Shown: piece by piece, positions 1 to 5,225 of the stretch
Numbering within the stretch: the stretch's first letter is position 1
Layout: every line of letters starts with the position of its first letter
Translations under genes and position numbers: made by a program
Source of the DNA: Actinomycetota bacterium
Lineage (GTDB): Bacteria > Actinomycetota > Actinomycetes > Actinomycetales > Actinomycetaceae
Length of the DNA: 5,882 nucleotides
Assembly: GCA_019425105.1 (NCBI GenBank)
Contig: JAHYYD010000143.1
Location: 1-5,882, forward strand
Direction: 5' to 3'
Notes under the pieces: model-generated
Seen by the model: the letters and a program-made list of their open reading frames with translations, nothing else
Database searches by the model: none
What the model was told of the DNA's origin: nothing

Positions 1-2
1 CC

Positions 3-3000
3 ATGAGCGAGAGCTTCCTGACGGACCTGCGCGCACTCATCGACGTCGACGCCTCGACCGGCACGCGAGCGCGCTACTCCTCCGACGCCGGCCTCACGCG
101 CATCCCGCCCCTGGCCGTCGCGTTCCCGCGCACGCCCGAGCAGGCGATCGCAGCCTTCGACCTCGCCCGCGCCCACGGCGTCCCCCTCACCGCCCGAGGC
201 GGCGGCACCTCGTGCGCGTCCAACGCGATCGGCCCCGGCCTCGTCCTCGATTTCTCGCGGCACATGAACCGCGTCGTCTCCATCGACCCCGAGGCCCGCA
301 CCGCCACGGTCGAACCCGGCTGCGTCGGCTCTACCCTCCAGGCCGCGGCGGCGAAGTACGGCCTGCGTTTTGGCCCCGACCCCTCCTCCCAGAACCGCGC
401 GACGATCGCCGGCATGGTCGCCAACAACGCGTGCGGGCCGCACGCGACCGCCTGGGGGCGCACCTCCGACAACATCGTCTCCCTCGACTGCGTGGACGGG
501 AGGGGACGCCGCTTCACGGCCACGACCGGCCGCGACTCGGCGCTGCGCGACGTGCCGGGGCTCGCCTCCCTCATCGACTCGAACCTGGCACCCATTCGCA
601 CGCAGCTCGGTCGCTTCAAGCGCCAGGTCTCCGGCTACTCCCTCGAGCACCTCACCCCCGAGGGTGGGCGCAACCTCGCCGCCATGCTCGCGGGCACCGA
701 AGGCACCCTCGTCCTCATCCTGTCCGTCACCGTGCGCCTCGTGCCGCTGCCCGACGCGCCCGTGCTCGCTGCCCTCGGCTATCGCTCCATGATTGAGGCC
801 GCCGACGACGTGCCCGCACTGCTGGCCCACTCGCCCCTCGCCGTGGAGGGCATGGACCGGCGCCTCGTTGACGTCGTGCGCGCCCACAAGGGGCCCGGCA
901 CCGTGCCCGCCCTGCCCGAGGGCGAAGGCTGGCTCCTCGTCGAAGTCGGCGCCCCCGGCGAAAACGTCACCGCCTCCCTGGAGCGCGCACGCGCCCTGTG
1001 CGCCGACTCTGCCGCCATCGACACGGTCGTGTACCCGCCGGGGGCCCAGGCCTCGTCCCTGTGGAGGATCCGCGCCGACGGTGCGGGCCTGGGCGGGCGC
1101 ACCCCTCCGGACGGCGCTGGCGGCGGCGACCAGCAGGCCTGGCCCGGTTTCGAGGACGCGGCCGTCCCGCCCGAAAACCTCGGCGCGTACCTGCGCGACT
1201 TCACCGCCCTCATGGAGGAGTTCGACATCGACGGCCTCCTGTACGGGCACTTCGGCGACGGCTGCGTGCACGTGCGCCTCGCCATGCCGCTCGAGACCCC
1301 CGAGGGCGTGGCACACTCGCGCGCCTTCCTCCAGTCCGCGGCCCGCATCTGCGCCGCCCACGGCGGCTCCGTTTCCGGCGAACACGGCGACGGGCGCGCT
1401 CGCGGCGAACTCCTGCGCTTCATGTACACCCCCGAGATGCTCGACCTGTTCGCGCGCGTCAAGCACGTCTTCGACCCGGACAACCTCCTCAACCCCGGGG
1501 TGCTCGCCTCCCCCATGGACGAGGCCGAGGCCGCCTCTCGCGCGCGGGCGCGCAATGCCGGGGCTGCCGGTGTTGCTGGCGGCGCGCTCGAGCTGCAGCC
1601 CGGCGTCGACCCCCTCGACTTTGGCCTGCGCCGCGTCGCCGCGCGCCCCATGCCCGCGGACGGCGGCTTCGCCTTCACCCACGACGGCGGCGACTTCACG
1701 GCGGCCGTCCACCGCTGCACGGGCGTCGGCAAATGCCGCGCGGGAGTGTCCGGCACCTTCATGTGCCCCTCCTACCTGGCCACGCGCGACGAAAAGGACG
1801 TGACCCGCGGCCGGGCCCGCATCCTCCAGGAGGCGGCGAATTCGCAGCTCGTGAAGGCCATCGACTCCCCCGAGGTCCTCGAAGCCCTCGACCTGTGCCT
1901 GGCCTGCAAGGCCTGCTCGGCCGACTGCCCCGCCGGCGTCGACATGGCCCGCTACCGCTCCGAAGCGCTCTTCCGCACCTACCGTGGCCGCATGCGCCCC
2001 CTCAGCCACTACACGCTCGGCTGGCTGCCGCGCCTCACCCGCGTCACCGCGCGCGTGCCCGGCCTAGCGACCGTCGCGAACGCCATCATGTCGATCGCTC
2101 CCCTGCGGTCGCTCGCCTTCCGCCTCATCGGCCTGGATCCTCGACGAGGCATGCCCGCCCTCCAGTCCGGGACCTTCACCGCGTGGGCTCGCCGCCGCTC
2201 GCTGCTGGCGGGCGGTGTTCCTTCCTCTGTGTCGCCGGGGTCCGTGTCTGGCTCTTCCGATCCTGTTTCTGGCTCGTCCGATCCTGTTTCTGGTTCTTCT
2301 ACACCTGCTTCTGAGGCCCGCGAGCGCGGCGGTGTCCCGGCCTCGTCAACCCCGGCCTCGTCGATGACAGCCTCCCCGATCCTTTCCGGGCCGCGCGATC
2401 CCAGCGGGCGGCCGTACGCGCTCGTGTGGGCGGACTCGTTTAGCCAGACCCTGGACGATGCGGGGGCGCGCGCGGTCGTCGACGTGCTGGAGGCGAACGG
2501 GTTTGCGCCGATCGTCGCGCCGGATGCGTGCTGCGGCCTCACGTGGATTACGACGGGTCAGCTGACGGGTGCGAAGAAGCACCTGTCGTCGCTGCTCGGC
2601 ATCCTCGCGCCCTTCGCCGCTGCGGGGATTCCGATTGTCGGGGTCGAGCCCTCGTGCACGGCGGTACTGCGCGACGACCTGCTGGACCTGCTGCCCGAGG
2701 ATCCGCGCTCACTGCTCGTGTCTTCCGCGACGCGCACCCTGGCCGAGGTGCTGTCGGCCGTGCCCGCATCCGCGCGCAAGCTACCGAGCCTGGAGGGCGT
2801 CGAGATCGTCGCGCAGCCGCACTGCCACCACTACTCCGTCATGGGGTGGGACGCGGACCAGGCGTTGCTCGAGTCGCTGGGCGCGCGCGTGACGCGGCTC
2901 GAGGGCTGTTGCGGCCTGGCCGGTAATTTCGGCATGGAGGCGGGCCACTACGACCTGTCGGTCGCGGTCGCGTCGCATTCGCTGCTGCCATCCCTGGCGG

Positions 3001-3116
3001 CGCAGCCGGACGCGGTGTATCTGGCGGACGGCTTCTCGTGCCGAACCCAGGCCGCGCAGCTTGCGGGCCGCGGTGGCGTGCACCTGGCGACGCTGCTGGC
3101 GGGGCGCGCTGGCTGA
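3..3116 (+). CDS. FAD/[4Fe-4S] D-2-hydroxyacid dehydrogenase (GlcD-GlcF fusion, YdiJ-like)
   Basis: A 1037-residue protein that should oxidise a D-2-hydroxyacid (D-lactate, D-2-hydroxyglutarate or glycolate; the substrate cannot be read from sequence) and pass electrons from FAD through Fe-S clusters to the respiratory chain, probably at the inner face of the membrane. Seen: an FAD_binding_4 (PCMH-type) domain at about residues 36-175 with ARGGGTS (64-70), GPDPSSQNR and GMVANNACG; an FAD-oxidase C-terminal domain at about 215-500 with GHFGDGCVHV (415-424) and SGEHGDGRARGE (from 458); ferredoxin-like cysteines C572, C578, C588-P and C632-x2-C635-x2-C638-x3-C642-P; two CCG domains with C843-C844-G845, C885, C941-H942-H943 and C969-C970-G971. 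Residues 735-803 are a low-complexity Ser/Pro linker between the Fe-S and CCG parts. Length fits the roughly 1000-residue fused family. The ATG at base 3 gives a family-like N-terminus, but its ribosome binding site and any earlier start lie outside the window. Family assignment is firm; substrate is open. Confidence 0.93.
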   Translation: MSESFLTDLRALIDVDASTGTRARYSSDAGLTRIPPLAVAFPRTPEQAIAAFDLARAHGVPLTARGGGTSCASNAIGPGLVLDFSRHMNRVVSIDPEARTATVEPGCVGSTLQAAAAKYGLRFGPDPSSQNRATIAGMVANNACGPHATAWGRTSDNIVSLDCVDGRGRRFTATTGRDSALRDVPGLASLIDSNLAPIRTQLGRFKRQVSGYSLEHLTPEGGRNLAAMLAGTEGTLVLILSVTVRLVPLPDAPVLAALGYRSMIEAADDVPALLAHSPLAVEGMDRRLVDVVRAHKGPGTVPALPEGEGWLLVEVGAPGENVTASLERARALCADSAAIDTVVYPPGAQASSLWRIRADGAGLGGRTPPDGAGGGDQQAWPGFEDAAVPPENLGAYLRDFTALMEEFDIDGLLYGHFGDGCVHVRLAMPLETPEGVAHSRAFLQSAARICAAHGGSVSGEHGDGRARGELLRFMYTPEMLDLFARVKHVFDPDNLLNPGVLASPMDEAEAASRARARNAGAAGVAGGALELQPGVDPLDFGLRRVAARPMPADGGFAFTHDGGDFTAAVHRCTGVGKCRAGVSGTFMCPSYLATRDEKDVTRGRARILQEAANSQLVKAIDSPEVLEALDLCLACKACSADCPAGVDMARYRSEALFRTYRGRMRPLSHYTLGWLPRLTRVTARVPGLATVANAIMSIAPLRSLAFRLIGLDPRRGMPALQSGTFTAWARRRSLLAGGVPSSVSPGSVSGSSDPVSGSSDPVSGSSTPASEARERGGVPASSTPASSMTASPILSGPRDPSGRPYALVWADSFSQTLDDAGARAVVDVLEANGFAPIVAPDACCGLTWITTGQLTGAKKHLSSLLGILAPFAAAGIPIVGVEPSCTAVLRDDLLDLLPEDPRSLLVSSATRTLAEVLSAVPASARKLPSLEGVEIVAQPHCHHYSVMGWDADQALLESLGARVTRLEGCCGLAGNFGMEAGHYDLSVAVASHSLLPSLAAQPDAVYLADGFSCRTQAAQLAGRGGVHLATLLAGRAG
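2244..2306 (+). repeat. Three 21-bp in-frame tandem repeats in the dehydrogenase linker
   Basis: The 21-bp unit begins at 2244, 2265 and 2286 and encodes VSGSSDP, VSGSSDP and VSGSSTP (residues 748-768). Codons here often end in T, unlike the C/G-ending codons on either side. It sits in a Ser/Pro-rich linker between the ferredoxin-like domain and the first CCG domain. It is probably a flexible, slippage-prone spacer, and copy number may vary between strains. Confidence 0.9.
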
Positions 3117-3132
3117 ATGCCGGTGCTGCGGT

Positions 3133-3157
3133 GCTCCGCGGGTGCTCCGGGCGGAGC
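3133..3157 (+). terminator. Possible terminator hairpin after the dehydrogenase
   Basis: GCTCCGC (3133-3139) pairs with GCGGAGC (3151-3157) across an 11-nt loop, starting 17 bases after the stop codon. A shorter alternative stem, GCTCC/GGAGC, shares the 3' arm. No T-run follows, so this is at best a weak or non-canonical terminator; Rho-dependent ending is equally possible. Confidence 0.3.
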
Positions 3158-3180
3158 TTGCGGGTCGTGCTCGGCAATTT

Positions 3181-3283
3181 CGCACGTAATTCCCTTGCGG
3201 GTATTTCAAACTGAGAACATAGGTCGTTGGAATTGCAACGTTTTCAGACGCACTTAAAAAATGACCGACTTAAATTACGTGCG
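3181..3283. repeat. 103-bp AT-richer segment bounded by an 11-bp perfect inverted repeat
   Basis: CGCACGTAATT (3181-3191) recurs as its exact reverse complement AATTACGTGCG (3273-3283). The enclosed segment is clearly AT-richer than its flanks. Inside are a 16-bp near-perfect dyad, CGTTG-GAATTG-CAACG (3225-3240), and the direct repeat ACTTAAA (3252-3258 and 3268-3274). Just outside is an 11-bp palindrome, TGTCTGAGACA (3289-3299). It could be a small transposon-like remnant or a former promoter/operator region. I see no clean target-site duplication and no gene clearly served by it. Confidence 0.55.
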
Positions 3284-3430
3284 AGATTTGTCTGAGACAG
3301 TTGTCGCCGCCGCCCTCCGGTACCACGGCAGGGCCCCGCATGGTTTCTGGTATTGCTGTGTGGTGCCACTGGCGTTCCGGGCACCACCGGGCCCGGCCGC
3401 TGCGTGTGCCCGTCGACGGCGGCCCGCCCG

Positions 3431-3472
3431 CGAGCCGTCCGCGCCGCGAGCTTCGCTCGGCGCGTCGGCTCG
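3431..3472. other. Long GC-rich stem-loop
   Basis: CGAGCCG (3431-3437) pairs with CGGCTCG (3466-3472), CGCGCC (3440-3445) with GGCGCG (3459-3464), and GAGC (3448-3451) with GCTC (3455-3458), closing on a TTC loop. There is a small internal loop (3438-3439 against 3465) and a 2-nt bulge (3446-3447). That is 17 base pairs in 42 nt. No T-run follows on either side, so a simple intrinsic terminator is unlikely. Confidence 0.6.
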
Positions 3473-3493
3473 TTGTCCGGCCAGGCCCTGCCA

Positions 3494-3614
3494 CCACCCA
3501 CAGGCACCGCTGCAGGGCCCTCCGACACCCTCCACACCGGTGCCACCTGGTCTGCTGATAGGTGTGGCACGTTGTTTCAAAGCCCGAGTAGGCACCGCCT
3601 CCACCCACAGGCAC
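3494..3614. repeat. 14-bp direct repeat pair
   Basis: CCACCCACAGGCAC occurs at 3494-3507 and exactly again at 3601-3614, 107 bp apart. The bases after each copy remain partly similar with a small indel. No function is apparent. Confidence 0.6.
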
Positions 3615-3641
3615 GGCAGCCGGACCCCGCTTCCACGATGT

Positions 3642-3746
3642 CGCTTGTTCCTAAGTGGTGTTACACCATTTAGCTGGGTATTACACCAGTTCCCAGGCGG
3701 TGTAATGCTCCCTAAGTGGTGTAATGCTCCCTAACCAGTACAGACC
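3642..3746. repeat. Left copy of the ~105-bp iteron-type direct repeat
   Basis: It aligns without gaps to 5003-5107 with 9 differences by eye, only 5 of them in the first 94 bp. Similarity continues more weakly for about 10 bp upstream. Cores resembling TGGTGTAAT lie on the + strand at 3656-3664, 3698-3706 and 3717-3725, and on the - strand at 3660-3668 and 3680-3688. The first + and - cores overlap, forming a 23-nt palindrome at 3651-3673 with one mismatched pair. The last two + units repeat with a 19-bp period and share GTGTAATGCTCCCTAA. The copy abuts the stop codon of the nuclease-like gene, so its stem-loops may protect or end that transcript. Confidence 0.9.
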
Positions 3747-4829
3747 TCATCGAGCATGGACATGAAAACGTCGACTCGGGCCATCACACGCTTCAGTCGG
3801 CAACGCCCACAGCGCCTCAGCATTCTCAGGGATGGCAACTTGATGCGGACGAAGGAGCTGGATCGCCCACGCTCGCAACGCATCGAAGTCTTCATAGTCT
3901 CTCCAAGAGACCCTGTATATCGTCCAACCGGCACTACGCAAGTCGTTTTCTCGCTGGATCCAGTCACGCTTCGCCCGGGCGAACTCAGCATTGTCCTTGC
4001 CCAGCTTTCCAATCCCATCGAACTCGAAGATGATCATGAGTCCCGGAATCGCGATGTCCGCAAAGTAGCGGCGCCCGTTGACGACGATCTCAAACTGGGT
4101 CACGACTTCGAAGGCACTCACCGACTTGAGGACCCACAGCAGCGCAGCCTCGGCAGGGTTGTCGCAGCCCGGGTCAGCGGCGACTATCAGGCGCTGTGCA
4201 CGCCTGTAGGGGACACATTCTTTTTGATGCCGATACAGATCCAAGCATTCAAGCATCTTGCCTCGAACGCGTTCAGCTCGTTGCCTACTTTTTTCCTGAG
4301 ATGGCAACACGAACCGAGACTCGTGATGCAATGCCATGCAAATCGCCACGAATCCGCTGAGACGTTCCGAATAACAAGCCATGCGAACTGCCGCTTCAAC
4401 GACAGATTCACATCGCAACCGATCAACGATCTCGATGCTGCGATCAGAGGGCTTCTTTACTGTCGAACACACGAACGTCGCTGGAATAGTCACCGTTTGC
4501 ATGGTGACAGTCGGCATTGAGCGCCTCCCATGCCTCGACGCGCACCAGATCACGACATCGGGATTTGCCTCCCAGAGCGGTATTGACCGCGCAACGAATG
4601 AACTAGCGCCTACGAACACCGGAGAGCAGGAGCTACTGTCACTCACAACAAGTAATCGAGCCCTGGCCACGAGAGACCATATCTCCCAGTAGGTCATCGG
4701 CGGACCGGATCGATCGATCATGACGTAGCGGCCACGCTGGATACGAAGTACATTTCCTTGCGACAGATCCCCCACTGAAGGCCGTCCATCAGTCGAAGAC
4801 CTGATAACAGTCAGCGATTGAGCGTTCAT
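3747..4829 (-). CDS. AbiEi-like / DUF559-type protein with a Vsr-like PD-(D/E)XK nuclease domain
   Basis: About 360 residues from the ATG at 4829. An upstream ATG at 4934 would add 35 residues that look unlike the family and would overlap two DnaA boxes; neither start has a strong ribosome binding site (a weak GGATGATGGG precedes 4829). Seen (360-residue numbering): a short N-terminal region ending in LRIQRGRYVMID (about 28-39), like the wing of the winged helix in AbiEi-type and related actinobacterial proteins; a middle region with IEIVDRLRCESVVEAAVRMA (about 133-152); and a C-terminal Vsr/DUF559-like fold with E227 (AEAALLWVL), D258 (YFADIAIPG), E269-F-D271-G, an Arg/Lys-rich helix, then GWTIYRVSWRDYED. 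Those acidic residues match the usual PD-(D/E)XK metal-binding pattern. Such proteins are common, poorly characterised accessory genes; a role as antitoxin-like regulator, nuclease or defence factor is inference. GC is far below its neighbours, suggesting transfer. No AbiEii toxin partner is adjacent. Confidence 0.8.
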   Translation of the reverse strand: MNAQSLTVIRSSTDGRPSVGDLSQGNVLRIQRGRYVMIDRSGPPMTYWEIWSLVARARLLVVSDSSSCSPVFVGASSFVARSIPLWEANPDVVIWCASRHGRRSMPTVTMQTVTIPATFVCSTVKKPSDRSIEIVDRLRCESVVEAAVRMACYSERLSGFVAICMALHHESRFVLPSQEKSRQRAERVRGKMLECLDLYRHQKECVPYRRAQRLIVAADPGCDNPAEAALLWVLKSVSAFEVVTQFEIVVNGRRYFADIAIPGLMIIFEFDGIGKLGKDNAEFARAKRDWIQRENDLRSAGWTIYRVSWRDYEDFDALRAWAIQLLRPHQVAIPENAEALWALPTEACDGPSRRFHVHAR

Positions 4830-4846
4830 ATGCCCATCATCCGCAC

Positions 4847-4862
4847 GACAACAAGCGTTGTC
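4847..4862. promoter_or_regulatory. Candidate operator dyad upstream of the nuclease-like gene
   Basis: GACAAC-AAGC-GTTGTC is a perfect 6-bp inverted repeat around 4 bases, 18-33 bp upstream of the preferred ATG at 4829. It is flanked by the direct repeat CACGAC (4844-4849 and 4863-4868). The position suits an operator. Autoregulation by the gene's own winged-helix-like N-terminus is possible by analogy with AbiEi proteins, but is inferred. Confidence 0.45.
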
Positions 4863-4880
4863 ACGACCCGACAGCAACCC

Positions 4881-4889
4881 TGTGGATAA
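4881..4889 (-). promoter_or_regulatory. Perfect DnaA box 1
   Basis: TGTGGATAA on the + strand reads TTATCCACA on the - strand, an exact match to the consensus DnaA box. It lies 52 bp upstream of the preferred start of the nuclease-like gene and in the same orientation as box 2. Confidence 0.65.
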
Positions 4890-4910
4890 AGCCCAGTCGC
4901 TCCGAAGGTA

Positions 4911-4919
4911 TGTGGATAA
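4911..4919 (-). promoter_or_regulatory. Perfect DnaA box 2
   Basis: A second exact TTATCCACA on the - strand, 30 bp (about three helical turns) from box 1 and in the same orientation. A degenerate related sequence, GTGTTCACA on the - strand at 4940-4948, continues the series weakly with three mismatches. Binding by DnaA is inferred from the consensus only. Confidence 0.65.
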
Positions 4920-5002
4920 CTGCCACTCTCGCATGCATCTGTGAACACTCGTGGCACAATCGCTGGTCGGCTTCGATCAAACACCAGCATTCTCCGCATA
5001 TC

Positions 5003-5107
5003 CGCTTGTTCCTAAGTGGTGTTACACCATTTAGCCGGGCATTACACCACTTCCCAGGCAGTGTAATGCTCCCTAACTGGTGTAATGCTCCCTAACTGGT
5101 GCAGAAC
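5003..5107. repeat. Right copy of the ~105-bp iteron-type direct repeat
   Basis: Counterpart of 3642-3746. TGGTGTAAT-like cores lie at 5017-5025, 5059-5067 and 5078-5086 (+) and at 5021-5029 and 5041-5049 (-). A partial further + unit (TGGTGCA) begins at 5097, keeping the 19-bp period. GGGCATTACAC (5038-5048) mirrors GTGTAATG followed by CTCCC (5061-5073), so the two halves of the repeat form an imperfect large dyad. A degenerate core (TGGTGTTTG on the - strand) lies nearby at 4977-4985. Confidence 0.9.
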
Positions 5108-5225
5108 TACCCATCACATGACGCAGTCATCGAGAGAGGCACGCAAGGACACAGCAGAAGCTCACGCCCCCGATGGACTCAACCGCCACGTACCCGGCTC
5201 AATCCACATGTGCGGACGCACGGCC
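5108..5225. other. Short spacer between the repeat and the ApbE gene end
   Basis: No gene is supported here. A small dyad, ATGAC-GCA-GTCAT, lies at 5118-5130. I see no convincing terminator for the ApbE gene, which ends at 5226 on the - strand. Base composition rises back to the host level across this spacer, marking the right edge of the accessory module. Confidence 0.5.

Larger units (their letters stand above)
3300..3641. other. GC-rich stretch without a supportable gene
   Basis: Open frames exist on both strands (for example an ATG at 3261 running into the repeat at 3734), but their products are Arg/Pro/Ala-rich or lack recognisable motifs, have no ribosome binding site, and look like GC-rich chance frames. 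The stretch contains a long stem-loop at 3431-3472, a smaller one (GTGGTGCC 3360-3367 with GGCACCAC 3380-3387), and a 14-bp direct repeat at 3494-3507 and 3601-3614. It may be decayed coding DNA or a structured non-coding region. Confidence 0.5.
3642..5107. mobile_element. Direct-repeat-bounded accessory module (putative cassette)
   Basis: Two copies of a repeat of about 105 bp lie at 3642-3746 and 5003-5107, spaced 1361 bp apart, and enclose a single minus-strand gene of clearly lower GC than the flanking metabolic genes. The left repeat ends directly at the gene's stop codon. A layout of one gene plus one repeat per unit resembles cassette arrays, or a segment that can be gained or lost by recombination between the repeats. 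No transposase, integrase or target-site duplication is visible, so mobility is inferred from layout and composition only. Confidence 0.4.

Noticed and set aside
998..2314. Long Arg/Pro-rich frames overlapping the dehydrogenase
   Set aside because: Typical shadow frames of high-GC coding DNA; the frame of the dehydrogenase carries all conserved motifs.
3244..3614. Minus-strand open frames of about 110 codons in the gap, one with a Cys-rich stretch
   Set aside because: Several frames overlap each other in the same GC-rich region, none has a start signal or recognisable domain; they look like chance frames.
3656..3668. TGGTGTTACACCA as a GntR/FadR-type operator controlling the hydroxyacid dehydrogenase
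   Set aside because: It resembles TGGT-n-ACCA operators, but it lies more than 500 bp after the gene's end and is part of a repeated multi-iteron structure also present at 5017.
3651..3673. The palindrome in the left repeat as an intrinsic terminator of the nuclease-like gene
   Set aside because: No T-run follows on the - strand, and the same palindrome occurs at 5012-5034, upstream of the gene, where a terminator makes no sense.
3261..3734. A 157-codon + strand open frame starting in the AT-richer patch and ending in the left repeat
   Set aside because: No ribosome binding site, product mostly Arg/Pro/Ala-rich with no motif, and the last part is just the repeat translated. A similar tail appears in the + frame ending at 5095 for the same reason.
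3642..3746. CRISPR-like array in the repeat copies
   Set aside because: Units follow each other at 19 bp without variable spacers and in both orientations; there are no cas genes.
3756..4520. A 254-codon + strand open frame opposite the nuclease-like gene
   Set aside because: It is antisense to a gene with clear family motifs and shows no motif of its own.
4830..4934. N-terminal extension of the nuclease-like protein to the ATG at 4934
   Set aside because: The extra 35 residues do not resemble the family, there is no Shine-Dalgarno sequence before 4934, and the extension would run through the two DnaA boxes and the operator-like dyad.
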